In this document: piece after piece, positions 33,075-44,253 of the stretch
Position numbering within the stretch: the stretch's first letter is position 1
Layout of the letters: each line of letters opens with the position of its first letter
Source: JAVBLU01 sp031553225
Lineage (GTDB): Bacteria; Bacillota; Clostridia; Christensenellales; UBA1750
NCBI GenBank assembly: GCA_031553225.1
Contig: JAVBLU010000017.1
Span: forward strand, 4,718-68,717
DNA: 64,000 nucleotides
Direction: 5' to 3'
Translations under genes and position numbers: made by a program
The notes under the pieces: generated by a model
The model's database searches: none
What the model was told of the DNA's origin: nothing
What the model saw: the letters and a program-made list of their open reading frames with translations, nothing else

Positions 33075-33800
33075 ATGGGCTACCTACTCACGGACGCACT
33101 GACGCTTCGTGCCGTGGACTACAAAGACCACGACCGTCTGCTCATGCTCCTCACGCCCGATCACGGCGTCGTGGACGCTATCGCTCGCGGCTGCAGGCGG
33201 CAAAATTCGCCGTTGCTGGCGGCCGGGAGCGTTTTCATATCCGGAGAGTTTGCCCTGTTTGAACGCGGAGGCCGCTACAGCGTGCAAAGCTGCCACGTGC
33301 ACGACGCGTTTTATCCGCTGCGCGCCGATTTGGACGCCCTGGAGAACGCGGCCTACTGCGCCAGATGGTGCGCCTTCGCCGCGCAGCCCAATCAGAGCGC
33401 GCCCGACCTGCACCGCCTGATCCTGTCGGCTCTGGCCTTCTTCGCTTATGGCGAAGCGCGGCCCGGCCGCGTGACAGCGGTGTTTTTGGCGCATCTGTGC
33501 GCGCTGCTGGGCGTAGCCCCCATCGCCGAGCGATGCGCCGCGTGCGGCGGCGCATTGGCCGGGCTGGTGCGCTGGGATCCCGCGTCGGGCGGTGCGGTGT
33601 GCGCTTCCTGCCGCACAGGGCGGCCGCTTCCGGAGGCTACGCCCGGCGCTCTGTCCGCCGTGCGGGCCTGCCTGCGCACGCCCTCGCGCGATATAACCGC
33701 GCTGGACGCCCCGGACGAGGATGTGCGGCAGGCCCGCGCGCTGCTGCGTTTCCACCTGGAGGCCCTGCTGGGCGTTCCGCCCGACCGGCCGCTGAAGTAG
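33075..33800 (+). CDS. recO: DNA repair protein RecO
   Basis: RecO loads RecA onto SSB-coated DNA in the RecFOR pathway and anneals strands. A 241-residue protein with an N-terminal OB fold (LTDALTLRAVDYKDHDRLLM), a helical middle and a four-Cys zinc module (CAACGG followed by CASC around residues 155-180). The ATG at 33075 follows AGGAGGAG. Confidence 0.93.
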   Translation: MGYLLTDALTLRAVDYKDHDRLLMLLTPDHGVVDAIARGCRRQNSPLLAAGSVFISGEFALFERGGRYSVQSCHVHDAFYPLRADLDALENAAYCARWCAFAAQPNQSAPDLHRLILSALAFFAYGEARPGRVTAVFLAHLCALLGVAPIAERCAACGGALAGLVRWDPASGGAVCASCRTGRPLPEATPGALSAVRACLRTPSRDITALDAPDEDVRQARALLRFHLEALLGVPPDRPLK

Positions 33801-33863
33801 CCGGCGGCTTGTTCCTGCGTCCCTAAAAAGACGAACATTCTGTGCGATATCGCCGCTCATGCA

Positions 33864-33892
33864 TTGATTTGCCGCGCTTTATCGCGTATAAT
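33864..33892 (+). promoter_or_regulatory. Sigma-A promoter of ppdK
   Basis: TTGATT at 33864-33869, a 17-base spacer and perfect TATAAT at 33887-33892. It leaves a leader of about 110 bases that contains a small GCCCA-AGTC-TGGGC hairpin (33901-33914). Confidence 0.8.
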
Positions 33893-34007
33893 ACCCTTTA
33901 GCCCAAGTCTGGGCGTATTCGGCGTCGGACGGGGTATTGGCGGGATTCCGGATCTGTGGGAAGCACACGACGCTCCTGACGGTCTGACATAAGAACGGAG
34001 GAACATG

Positions 34008-36665
<2,658 letters not shown>

Positions 36666-36683
36666 TCCTATCGGTCCTGCGTC

Positions 36684-36722
36684 AAAGACGGCGCGGCGGG
36701 AAACCCCCCGCGCCGTCTTTTC
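36684..36722 (+). terminator. Intrinsic terminator after ppdK
   Basis: A 13-base perfect stem (36684-36696 with 36708-36720), continuing inward as a G-rich/C-rich loop. The run of T begins within the distal arm and continues two bases beyond it. Confidence 0.92.
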
Positions 36723-36741
36723 CTGCCCGGACATAATAATG

Positions 36742-36763
36742 GCCCGCCGCATGTGCGGCGGGC
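36742..36763 (-). terminator. Hairpin downstream of the small minus-strand gene
   Basis: A perfect 10-base stem with a two-base loop (36742-36751 with 36754-36763). On the minus strand it is followed by CATTATTATG and lies 50 bases after the stop of the gene at 36817, so it probably terminates it. Confidence 0.6.
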
Positions 36764-36816
36764 TTGCCATTGAACTGAAGCGCTATTTACAAACAGCCAA
36801 GCGGCGTATAATCGGT

Positions 36817-37131
36817 TTAGTTGGGCAGCGCGCCCACGGAGGTTACCGCGGCCCTTTTGGCCAGCAGAAGGTAGCGGGGAAGGGTTAAAAGCGTTGCGAC
36901 CACGGCGGCCAGCAGGAAGGGCGTATAGGGCGAGAGGGGGTTCCCGACCAGGTTGACGGCTGCCATGCCGGAGACGGCGCCATAGGGCACGGCCTCGGTG
37001 ATGCTCACCTCGCCCGGCGCGGTGGAGGGCGTGGCCGAAGCGAACACGGTGGACGTGCAGCCGAGCAGCAGCGCGGCCATCAAGCAAAGGCCGACGATTG
37101 CCCGCACACAGGTACCGCGACGAATCATCAT
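36817..37131 (-). CDS. Small secreted or membrane-anchored protein of unknown function
   Basis: A 104-residue protein. The N-terminal hydrophobic signal (residues 8-30) has either a lipobox-like LLGC with C25 or a signal peptidase I site after FASA. A short extracytoplasmic segment follows, then a second hydrophobic helix (about 72-92) with a basic end (LLLAKR). The ATG at 37131 has GGAAAGG nine bases ahead. A sigma-A promoter and a terminator on the same strand support a real gene. I recognise no family. Confidence 0.6.
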   Translation of the reverse strand: MMIRRGTCVRAIVGLCLMAALLLGCTSTVFASATPSTAPGEVSITEAVPYGAVSGMAAVNLVGNPLSPYTPFLLAAVVATLLTLPRYLLLAKRAAVTSVGALPN

Positions 37132-37216
37132 GGGGACCATCCTTTCCGTACGGTGCGGGGCGAATCCCCGCGTTCCGGGCAGCATCCATGCTTACCCGCA
37201 TAGGCTTTATGCTTGT

Positions 37217-37244
37217 ATTGTACCAATCAAAAGGAAAAATGCAA
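37217..37244 (-). promoter_or_regulatory. Sigma-A promoter of the small secreted protein gene
   Basis: On the minus strand: TTGCAT (37244-37239), a 16-base spacer and TACAAT (37222-37217). The predicted leader of about 78 bases contains a GCGGGG-CGAAT-CCCCGC hairpin (37155-37171) just before the ribosome-binding site. Confidence 0.62.
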
Positions 37245-37606
37245 GGCCTCCCTTTCGACTCGAAACCGCCCAAACCTCATCGCTGCAGAAGGAAGCGCGC
37301 TGCGAGAAGGCTGATGTGACCAACGGCGCCTTGCCGCTGGATTTTGAACGCCGTGTTTTGAACGGTGCGGCTCAAATATGAACGCGTGAATGGGGCGTAC
37401 GAGAACCGCTTGTCGAAAAAGTGCGAAATCTTCTTTGGAAAAGATTGCCGCGTGAATGCGGGTGCCGGGGCGCACGGCGCATTTCCTCGGTGCTTCATGT
37501 GTATTATCGAACGTGCGCGGGGAAACCTTTAGCGCTGCGATTCTTATGCGCTAGAAGGAATATCGCTCTTTCGTGTCGTACATACGCATGCAAAGGAGGC
37601 GGGCGC
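37245..37606. other. Intergenic region upstream of dgt, no gene seen
   Basis: About 360 bases with a composition lower in GC than the genes. No long frame has a ribosome site and I see no clear sigma-A promoter for dgt. The dgt Shine-Dalgarno sequence AAAGGAGG is at its right end (37592-37599). Confidence 0.4.
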
Positions 37607-38614
37607 ATGACGGTTCGGCAACGGCTGGAGGCCTGGGAGGCGGAACGCATGCACCCCCTGGCGGCACTGTCCGCCCGCACGAAGGGGCGCGAGCGCCCCA
37701 TCACGAAGGACGAGCTGCGCACGGAGTTTCAGCGCGACCGTGACCGCATCCTGCACAGCAAGGCCTTTCGGCGGCTCAAACACAAAACGCAGTGTTTCCT
37801 GTCGCCCGAGGGCGACCACTTTCGCACGCGGCTGACGCATACGCTGGAGGTGCAGCAGATCGCCCGCACCATCGCCCGGGCCGTCCGCCTCAACGAGGAT
37901 CTGGCCGAGGCGATCGCCCTGGGGCACGACCTGGGACACACGCCTTTCGGGCATATGGGCGAGCGCACCCTGGACCGCCTCAGCTCCGCTATCGGCGGGT
38001 TTGCGCACAACGAGCAATCCCTGCGCGTGGTCACGCTTCTGGAAGGACCGGGCGGGCTGAACCTGACGCACGAGGTGCGCGAGGGCATTGTGTGCCACAC
38101 GGGCGGAAAACAGGCGGACACGCTGGAGGGCCGCGTGGTTGCCCTGTCCGACCGCATCGCCTACATCAACCACGACATCGACGACGGGCTGCGCGCGGGC
38201 GTCATCGCCGCCGCAGACCTGCCCAAAGCGCCCCTGGAGCTGCTTGGCGGCACGCACGGCGAGCGCATCAACCGCATGGTGCTGGACGCGGTCGCCGCCT
38301 TTGAGCAGACGGGCACAATCGGCCTTTCCGCCCCGGTGCAGCAAGCCACCGACGAACTGCGCTCCTTCCTCTTTCAGGCCATCTACTACGCAGAGCGCGC
38401 CATGCGCGAGGAACGCAAAGCCAACCGCATGCTCGAGCTGCTCTACCAGCATTTTCTGCGCGGCGAGAGCGCCCTGCCGGCGGACGTGACGCCCTTCCTG
38501 GATCAATCGCCCCGCGAAAGGGTGGTGTGCGACTATATCGCCGGCATGACCGACCGTTTCGCCGTTAACCTCTTCGAGCGTATCTTCGTGCCCCTGTCCG
38601 AACGCTCGCTGTAG
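37607..38614 (+). CDS. dgt: Deoxyguanosinetriphosphate triphosphohydrolase (dGTPase-family HD enzyme)
   Basis: It hydrolyses dGTP, or dNTPs generally in the short Gram-positive form, to the nucleoside and triphosphate. A 335-residue protein with SKAFRRLKHKTQ near residue 50, the first HD histidine in RLTHTLEVQQIARTIAR, the HD pair in IALGHDLGHTPFGHMGE and the distal Asp in ALSDRIAYINHDIDDGL. The ATG at 37607 follows AAAGGAGG. In Bacillota dgt often precedes dnaG-sigA, as it does here. Confidence 0.93.
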   Translation: MTVRQRLEAWEAERMHPLAALSARTKGRERPITKDELRTEFQRDRDRILHSKAFRRLKHKTQCFLSPEGDHFRTRLTHTLEVQQIARTIARAVRLNEDLAEAIALGHDLGHTPFGHMGERTLDRLSSAIGGFAHNEQSLRVVTLLEGPGGLNLTHEVREGIVCHTGGKQADTLEGRVVALSDRIAYINHDIDDGLRAGVIAAADLPKAPLELLGGTHGERINRMVLDAVAAFEQTGTIGLSAPVQQATDELRSFLFQAIYYAERAMREERKANRMLELLYQHFLRGESALPADVTPFLDQSPRERVVCDYIAGMTDRFAVNLFERIFVPLSERSL

Positions 38615-38741
38615 TCTTTTTCCTGTCCGGCCCATTTCGGTATTACAAAGCGGCTGCCGACTTACATTTCTTAGCGGTTTGTGAGTCATCGTGGCGGGCT
38701 GCACAGTTTTCGCGCGGGGTGTTGCAGGAATCGGGGGGACC

Positions 38742-40568
38742 ATGGCGAACAATTCTATGACGCGAAACGGCGGTGAACGCGTGCCGAGATTCCAAGACGC
38801 CTGGCTGGACGAGCTACGGGCCCGGTGCGACATTGTGGATGTGGTGTCCGAGTACGTGCACCTGCAGCCCAAAGGCCGCCGGTATTGGGGCCTGTGTCCC
38901 TTCCACAACGAAAAAACGCCGTCCTTCTCGGTGAATGCCGACGCGCAGACCTACTACTGCTTTGGCTGCCACGCGGGCGGCAACGTGTTTCATTTTGTGA
39001 TGGCCACCGAGCGCATGCCCTTCGCCGAGGCTGTCATCCATCTGGCCGAACGGGCGCATAGGCCCGTGCCGGACGCACCGGCAGGAACATCGCGCGAGGA
39101 GCGCGAGCGGCTGATGGCCGCCCTGACGAGCGCGGCGCGCTGGTACCGCGATCGGCTTTTCGCCCGCGAAGGTGAGGAAGCCATGGCCTATCTGCGTAGG
39201 CGGGGCCTTACGGAAGGCACCATTCGCAAATTTGGCCTTGGGGCGACCGGCCCCGGCTGGGACGGCCTTACCGAAGCGCTCATGCGCGAGGGCTTCGCGC
39301 CGGAAGAACTGCAAAAGGCCGGGCTGACCATTTTGAAAGAGGGCAAGCGTTACGACGCCTTCCGCGGCCGGGCGATGTTTCCCATCTTCGACGCGCAGGG
39401 CCGCGTCATCGCCTTTGGCGGCCGAATCCTTGGCGACGGCCAGCCCAAATACCTCAACTCGTCCGATACGCCCGTCTTCAACAAGCGTTTCCATCTCTAT
39501 GCGCTCAACTTTGTTAAAAAGCTGCGCGACCTTCGTGAGCTTTTGCTCGTTGAAGGGTATATGGATGTCGTGTCGCTGGCGCAAGCCGGTGTTCAGGGCG
39601 CGGTGGCGACGCTGGGCACGTCCATCACGGCCGACCAGGCCCGCCTGATGAAACGCTACGCGCCAACGGTCACCGTGTGCTACGACGGCGACGAGCCCGG
39701 GCAGAAGGCCATCGCCAAAGCGTTGGACCTGCTGGAGGAGGCGGGCGCCGCGCCCAAAGTGCTGCGTCTGCCGGACGGTATGGACCCGGACGACGTCGTT
39801 CGCCGCGAGGGCAAGGAAGGCTTTGACGCCCTGCCCCGCACGGACGCCACCACCTGGCGGCTGGCGCGCGCGGCCGTGGGGATCGACCTTTCCGGCCAGG
39901 AGGGCCGCACTCAGTACGCCATCGACGCTTCGCGCATCCTTCGACGCCTGCATAACCCCGTGCAGATCGAGGAGCACCTGGGCCGCCTGAGCGTGCAAAC
40001 CGGCTTCCCGCGCGAGGTGCTGCGCCAGCAGGTGGGGCAGATGGCCCTCGTCAACATTTCCGCCTCCGAGCATACGGATGGAAAGAACCGGCATAATAAC
40101 TCCGACCGCGGCGAGTTTTTGCCCGATCATCTGAAGGGCGAGCGCCAGTTGCTCGCGCTGATGGCCAAAGGCCTGCAGCTGCCGCCCGGCATCGTGGGCG
40201 CCGACGACTTTACCGATCCGCTGCACGCCCGCCTGGCGGCCCTCATCTTGCAGGGGGGGGCTGCGGCCGCGGCCCGTGGGATGGACGACTGGGCCGAGGA
40301 GGAACGCTCGCTAGCCGCGCAGATCCTCTCCACCGACCCGCTGTGTTCGCCCGACCAGATACCCGCGCATATGCGGCAGATTGCCGTCACCATGCGCATC
40401 GCCACTTTGGACAAGGAACTCGCACAGACGCGCGAGCGGCTGATGGCGAGCGATGCGGCGCCACAGGAGCAGATGGCGCTCGCCCAGCGCAAGGTGGCCA
40501 TCGACATGGAGCGGCTGAGGCTGCTCCGTTTGCGAAAGACCGCTCTCATGCTTGAGGGGAGAGAATAG
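38742..40568 (+). CDS. dnaG: DNA primase DnaG
   Basis: It makes RNA primers at the replication fork. About 608 residues. The CHC2 zinc finger has C52, H55, C73 and C76 (LCPFHNEKTPSFSVN then YYCFGCHAGG). The RNA polymerase core has the TOPRIM motif LLLVEGYMDVVSLAQAG and the metal-binding CYDGDEPGQKA. A C-terminal helicase-binding domain ends the protein. I chose ATG 38742, just after GGGGGGA. GTG 38781 is an alternative and ATG 38691 has no ribosome site. A run of eight G at 40253-40260 encodes a Gly pair in the C-terminal part. Confidence 0.96.
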   Translation: MANNSMTRNGGERVPRFQDAWLDELRARCDIVDVVSEYVHLQPKGRRYWGLCPFHNEKTPSFSVNADAQTYYCFGCHAGGNVFHFVMATERMPFAEAVIHLAERAHRPVPDAPAGTSREERERLMAALTSAARWYRDRLFAREGEEAMAYLRRRGLTEGTIRKFGLGATGPGWDGLTEALMREGFAPEELQKAGLTILKEGKRYDAFRGRAMFPIFDAQGRVIAFGGRILGDGQPKYLNSSDTPVFNKRFHLYALNFVKKLRDLRELLLVEGYMDVVSLAQAGVQGAVATLGTSITADQARLMKRYAPTVTVCYDGDEPGQKAIAKALDLLEEAGAAPKVLRLPDGMDPDDVVRREGKEGFDALPRTDATTWRLARAAVGIDLSGQEGRTQYAIDASRILRRLHNPVQIEEHLGRLSVQTGFPREVLRQQVGQMALVNISASEHTDGKNRHNNSDRGEFLPDHLKGERQLLALMAKGLQLPPGIVGADDFTDPLHARLAALILQGGAAAAARGMDDWAEEERSLAAQILSTDPLCSPDQIPAHMRQIAVTMRIATLDKELAQTRERLMASDAAPQEQMALAQRKVAIDMERLRLLRLRKTALMLEGRE

Positions 40569-40569
40569 T

Positions 40570-41649
40570 TTGAGCCAGCCCAGCGATGCCAAACAAAGCC
40601 GTATCACCGAGCTCGTCGAAGCGGGAAAACAAAAAGGCGTGCTCACCTACAAAGAGATCATGGACGAGTTGGTCGAGATCGAGCTGGAGCCCGATCAGAT
40701 CGACAAGATCTATGAGTCTTTGGCGCGGCTTGGCGTGGACGTGGTGGGCGAGGTGGACGTCGACCCCATCGCGCCCGAAAAGGCCGTAGAGGAAGAGGAT
40801 CTGTCCGTGCCGGACGGGGTGTCACTGGACGACCCCGTGCGCATGTATCTAAAGGAAATCGGCAAGGTGCCCCTGCTTTCCGCGCAGCAGGAGATCGAGA
40901 TCGCCCAGCGCATGGAGGTGGGCGACCCGGACGCCAAGCGCAAGCTGGCCGAGGCGAACCTGCGCCTGGTCGTGTCGATCGCCAAGCGGTACCTGGGGCG
41001 CGGCATGCAGTTTCTGGACCTGATTCAGGAAGGGAACCTGGGGCTCATCAAGGCCGTTGAGAAGTTCGACTACCGCCGTGGCTATAAGTTTTCCACCTAC
41101 GCCACCTGGTGGATCCGTCAGGCGATCACACGAGCCATTGCCGATCAGGCGCGCACCATCCGCATCCCCGTGCACATGGTGGAGACGATCAACAAGCTCA
41201 TCCGCGTATCCCGCCAGCTGCTGCAGGAGTATGGGCGCGAGCCACAGCCCGAGGAGATCGCCCGCGAGATGGCCATCACCGAGGACAAGGTGCGCGAGAT
41301 CATCAAAATTGCCCAGGAGCCCGTGTCGCTGGAGACGCCCATCGGCGAGGAAGAGGACTCCCACCTGGGCGATTTCATTCCGGACGACGAGGCTCCTGCG
41401 CCCGCCGAGGCCGCTTCCTACACGCTTTTGAAGGAACAGCTGATGGACGTGCTCGATACCCTCACCCCGCGCGAGGAGAAGGTGTTGCGCCTGCGCTTCG
41501 GGCTGGACGACGGCCGCGCGCGCACGCTGGAGGAAGTGGGTAAGGAGTTTAACGTGACCCGCGAGCGCATCCGCCAGATTGAGGCCAAGGCGCTGCGCAA
41601 GCTCCGCCATCCTTCCCGCTCTAAAAAGCTGAAGGATTTTCTGGACTAG
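40570..41649 (+). CDS. rpoD: Primary sigma factor SigA/RpoD
   Basis: It directs RNA polymerase to housekeeping promoters. A 359-residue protein of standard Gram-positive size. The sigma 1.1-like N-terminus (about 6-55) is followed by region 1.2 (DPVRMYLKEIGKVPLLSAQQ), region 2 with QFLDLIQEGNLGLIKAVEKF and TYATWWIRQAITRA, region 3 and region 4 with VTRERIRQIEAKALRKLRHP. The start is TTG 40570, one base after the dnaG stop, with GAGGGGAGAG ahead. A TTG at 40552 is the alternative. Cotranscribed with dnaG. Confidence 0.96.
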   Translation: MSQPSDAKQSRITELVEAGKQKGVLTYKEIMDELVEIELEPDQIDKIYESLARLGVDVVGEVDVDPIAPEKAVEEEDLSVPDGVSLDDPVRMYLKEIGKVPLLSAQQEIEIAQRMEVGDPDAKRKLAEANLRLVVSIAKRYLGRGMQFLDLIQEGNLGLIKAVEKFDYRRGYKFSTYATWWIRQAITRAIADQARTIRIPVHMVETINKLIRVSRQLLQEYGREPQPEEIAREMAITEDKVREIIKIAQEPVSLETPIGEEEDSHLGDFIPDDEAPAPAEAASYTLLKEQLMDVLDTLTPREEKVLRLRFGLDDGRARTLEEVGKEFNVTRERIRQIEAKALRKLRHPSRSKKLKDFLD

Positions 41650-41664
41650 CAAAAACGCGCGTAT

Positions 41665-41702
41665 CACGGCGCGACGGCGTGTACACGGGCCGTCGCGCCG
41701 TG
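41665..41702 (+). terminator. Stable hairpin between sigA and trmK, possible attenuator
   Basis: A perfect 14-base GC-rich stem (41665-41678 with 41689-41702) around a 10-base loop. No T tract follows, so it may be a pausing, processing or mRNA-end-protection element more than a full terminator. Confidence 0.5.
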
Positions 41703-41723
41703 CTGTGCAAAGGGAGGCCCGCT

Positions 41724-42371
41724 ATGTCCGCACGCCTTGCCATGCTGGCGCGTCTTGTGCTGCCCTGCGCGTGCGCGGCGGACGTCGGAGCCGACCACGG
41801 CCGGCTCGGCGCGATGCTTCTGCAGGAAGGCGTGTGTGCGCGTCTGGTCGCCTGTGACGTAAGCGCCCGGGCGCTTTCCAAGGCGCGTGCCCTGTACGAA
41901 GCGCTGGGCCTGTGCGAGCGCGTGCGGCTGCATACGGGCGACGGCTTAAGCGGCCTTGCGCCGGGCGAGGCCCAGGCTATCGTGTGCGCGGGCATGGGGG
42001 CCGTCACCATGACCGGGGTGCTGGAACGTGGGCTTGCGGTCATCGGCGACAGCGCGCTCATCCTCTCGCCCACGCTTGGGCATGGCGACGTGCGCCGCTT
42101 TCTGCAGCGCAACGGCTTCGCGCTGGAGCAGGAGGCGCTGTGCCGTGAGCGGGGCCGTTTCTACGTGGCCATGCGCGCGCGAAGGGGGGCCGCCCCTCCT
42201 CTAACGCCCGCCCAGGAAGAGCTTGGATGCTACCTTGGCGGCTCGCCTCTGTTTAGCGCTTACCTGCGCTGGCGCATCGGTGTGGCCGCGCGCATGCAAA
42301 CCCCGCAAGGCCGCGCGCTGCATGCTGTCCTTGCGGAAGCGGGGAACCGCGAAGAGGAGGGGGCGCCGTGA
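41724..42371 (+). CDS. trmK: tRNA (adenine22-N1)-methyltransferase TrmK
   Basis: It methylates A22 in the D-arm of tRNA. A 215-residue Rossmann methyltransferase with an unusual Cys-rich SAM motif region (CACAADVGADHGRLGAMLL), the acidic end of the second strand (LVACDVSARALSKA) and the catalytic segment IVCAGMGAVTM, where family members usually have AGMGG. The ATG at 41724 follows GGGAGG. It overlaps the next gene (GTGA), the usual trmK-nif3 pairing of Bacillota. Confidence 0.9.
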   Translation: MSARLAMLARLVLPCACAADVGADHGRLGAMLLQEGVCARLVACDVSARALSKARALYEALGLCERVRLHTGDGLSGLAPGEAQAIVCAGMGAVTMTGVLERGLAVIGDSALILSPTLGHGDVRRFLQRNGFALEQEALCRERGRFYVAMRARRGAAPPLTPAQEELGCYLGGSPLFSAYLRWRIGVAARMQTPQGRALHAVLAEAGNREEEGAP

Positions 42372-43183
42372 CGCCGCGCGTATCCGGCCTGATGGCCGCT
42401 ATGGAGCGCATTGCTCCGGCCGCGCTCGCGCAGGAGGGGGACAACGTAGGGCTCCTGGCGGGTGATCCGTCTGATTCGCTCACAGGGGTGTACGTAGCCT
42501 TGGACCTGACCGTTGAAGCCGTGCAGGACGCCCGCGCGCACGGCTGCAGCGCCGTGCTTACGCATCACCCGATTCTGTACCGCCCCGTGCGCGCCCTGCG
42601 GCTGGACGACCCGGCGCTCGCGCCCGCGCTGCAGCTCATCCGCAGCGGCATGTCGCTCTTTACGGCGCATACGAACTGGGATATGGCGCAAGGCGGCGTG
42701 CGCGACTGCCTTGCAGATGCGCTGGAGCTCAGCGGCCGCGCTGTGGACGGCCTGGTTGCCGCGGGCGACCTGCCCCGTCCTGTGCCCCTCTCGCAGCTGG
42801 CCGCGTGGGCGGGCCGCCGCCTTGGCTGCGACCTGCCGCGCTATTACGGGCCGGACCGCGAGGTGCGCCGCCTAGCCGTGTGCGGGGGCGCGGGCATGTC
42901 TGAGGCGCGCGTTGCCTGCGCCCTGGGCGTTGACGCCTACCTGACGGGCGATGTGACCTACCACGATGCGCAGGACGCGGCAGCCGAGGGGCTTGCGCTG
43001 GTGGACTGCGGCCACGCTGAAACCGAACGTTTGTCGCTGTCGTTTCTTGGCAGACGTTTACAAACGGAGTTTTCTGCGTTACAATGGCATATACCGATAT
43101 TCATAAGCGACCTGCCGCCCCTGGCAGGCCGCCTCATGATGTCCGCACGAGCGGAGAAAGAGGCGACAGATGACGCAATATGA
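42368..43183 (+). CDS. Nif3-like dinuclear metal-centre protein (YqfO family)
   Basis: A 271-residue protein of the Nif3/YbgI group, ring-forming proteins with a two-metal site and no settled reaction. Metal ligands are recognisable: TNHHP-type motif here as LTHHPILYRPV, FTAHTNWDMAQGG, and the C-terminal DCGHAETERLSL. It lacks the PII-like insertion of Bacillus YqfO. GTG start overlapping the trmK stop. Followed with a 14-base overlap by the zinc-ribbon gene. Confidence 0.9.
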   Translation: MTPRVSGLMAAMERIAPAALAQEGDNVGLLAGDPSDSLTGVYVALDLTVEAVQDARAHGCSAVLTHHPILYRPVRALRLDDPALAPALQLIRSGMSLFTAHTNWDMAQGGVRDCLADALELSGRAVDGLVAAGDLPRPVPLSQLAAWAGRRLGCDLPRYYGPDREVRRLAVCGGAGMSEARVACALGVDAYLTGDVTYHDAQDAAAEGLALVDCGHAETERLSLSFLGRRLQTEFSALQWHIPIFISDLPPLAGRLMMSARAEKEATDDAI

Positions 43184-43880
43184 AGCGATAACCGCTTATC
43201 AGCAGGCCGACATGGCCGTTGTGCGCTGCGAGAGCACGCTGAAAAACTCCGCCAGCCGCAAACGCCTGATGGCCGTGCACGGGCAGCTGCTCGAGCTGAC
43301 GAACGGCATGCAAAAAATCGAAGCGGACATCAGCCGTTTCCAGGCGTCCCTCACCGCACTGCGCAGCGAGTACGCCGGGCTGGAGGCGGCCATCGACGAC
43401 GGCCTGGCCATCGTGAACGAGGGCAAGGTGGAGGATATCGACTACATCCGCGCCATGGCCGTGGACGCCGAGCAGATCGCCACCCAGCTCACCGCCATCT
43501 CCCAGGACGTGCGCCGCGTGCAGGAGGAGATCAGCGCCCAGGAACGCCAGTACAAGGAGATGCGCCAGAAGGCCGTGCAGCGCAAGCAGGAGTTCGATCA
43601 GCTGAAGGCCGCCGTGGACGAAGAGATAAAGGGCGCGCAGGAGGAACTCACGAAGCTTACGGCCGCGCGCGACGCATTGGCGGGCGACATCAACCCGCAG
43701 CTGCTGGGGCGCTACCAAAGCGTTAAATCGCACGTAGTGCCGCCCGTGGCGCGCCTGCAGGGCGACCAATGCGGCGGGTGCAACATGTCGCTGCCCTCCG
43801 TCGTGGTCAAGAAGGTGAATCTGGGTACGGCCATCGTGGAGTGCGAAAACTGCGGACGCATTCTCTTCGCCTCCGCTTGA
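43170..43880 (+). CDS. Coiled-coil protein with C4 zinc ribbon (COG1579 type)
   Basis: A 236-residue protein. Residues 10-175 form a long coiled-coil helical region with regular heptads, and the C-terminus is a zinc ribbon with CGGCNMSLP and CENCGRILF. The family is widespread, thought to bind nucleic acid or act as a chaperone, and has no established role. Start ATG 43170, overlapping nif3. Its stop codon lies inside the -35 box of the rnpB promoter. Confidence 0.85.
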   Translation: MTQYEAITAYQQADMAVVRCESTLKNSASRKRLMAVHGQLLELTNGMQKIEADISRFQASLTALRSEYAGLEAAIDDGLAIVNEGKVEDIDYIRAMAVDAEQIATQLTAISQDVRRVQEEISAQERQYKEMRQKAVQRKQEFDQLKAAVDEEIKGAQEELTKLTAARDALAGDINPQLLGRYQSVKSHVVPPVARLQGDQCGGCNMSLPSVVVKKVNLGTAIVECENCGRILFASA

Positions 43881-43905
43881 CGCCGCCCCGGGTTTGTGAT
43901 ACATT
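43877..43905 (+). promoter_or_regulatory. Sigma-A promoter of rnpB
   Basis: TTGACG at 43877-43882 (overlapping the stop codon of the preceding gene), a 17-base spacer and TACATT at 43900-43905. Transcription is predicted to start near 43911, just where the RNase P RNA P1 stem begins. Confidence 0.78.
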
Positions 43906-43909
43906 GTCG

Positions 43910-44251
43910 GCGCAGTAGGCAAAGCGGCCGCAGGCCCGAAAGGGCATGAGGAAAGTCCGAGCACCGCAGGGCAGGGTGCCGGGTAATACCCGGTGGAGGC
44001 GACTCCAAGGAGAGTGCAACAGAGAGATACCGCGCGCGCCGCAAGGCGCGCGTAAGGGTGGAAAGGTGAGGTAAGAGCTCACCGGCGGCTTGGCGACTTG
44101 CCCGTCATGTAAACCCCACCCGGTGCAAGATGCAAGGGAGCATATGCGGCGGCCCGTCGCGCTCCCAGGATATCGCTGGAGCCTTCTGGCAACAGGGGGC
44201 CTAGATAGATGGCCGCTCACGACAGAACTCGGCTTACCAACCTACTGCACC
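43910..44251 (+). ncRNA. rnpB: RNase P RNA, bacterial class A
   Basis: This is the catalytic RNA that trims tRNA 5' leaders. P1 closes the molecule (GCAGTAGG at 43912-43919 with CCTACTGC at 44241-44248). The universal elements are present in order: GAGGAAAGTCCG (43949 on), GGGCAGGGTGCCGGGTAA, AGTGCAACAGAGAG, AAGGGTGGAAAGGTG with GGTAAGAGCTCACC, GTAAACCCCACCCGG, and near the 3' end ACGACAGAACTCGGCTTA. This order and the L-segments fit class A, as in E. coli and most clostridia, and not the class B of Bacillus. Confidence 0.95.
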
Positions 44252-44253
44252 AA

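Noticed and set aside
33892..34004. Riboswitch in the ppdK leader
   Set aside because: Only one short hairpin and no conserved aptamer core that I recognise; an ordinary leader is simpler.
37227..37498. Small minus-strand frames upstream of dgt
   Set aside because: No ribosome sites, no motifs, and they overlap a likely promoter; treated as non-coding.
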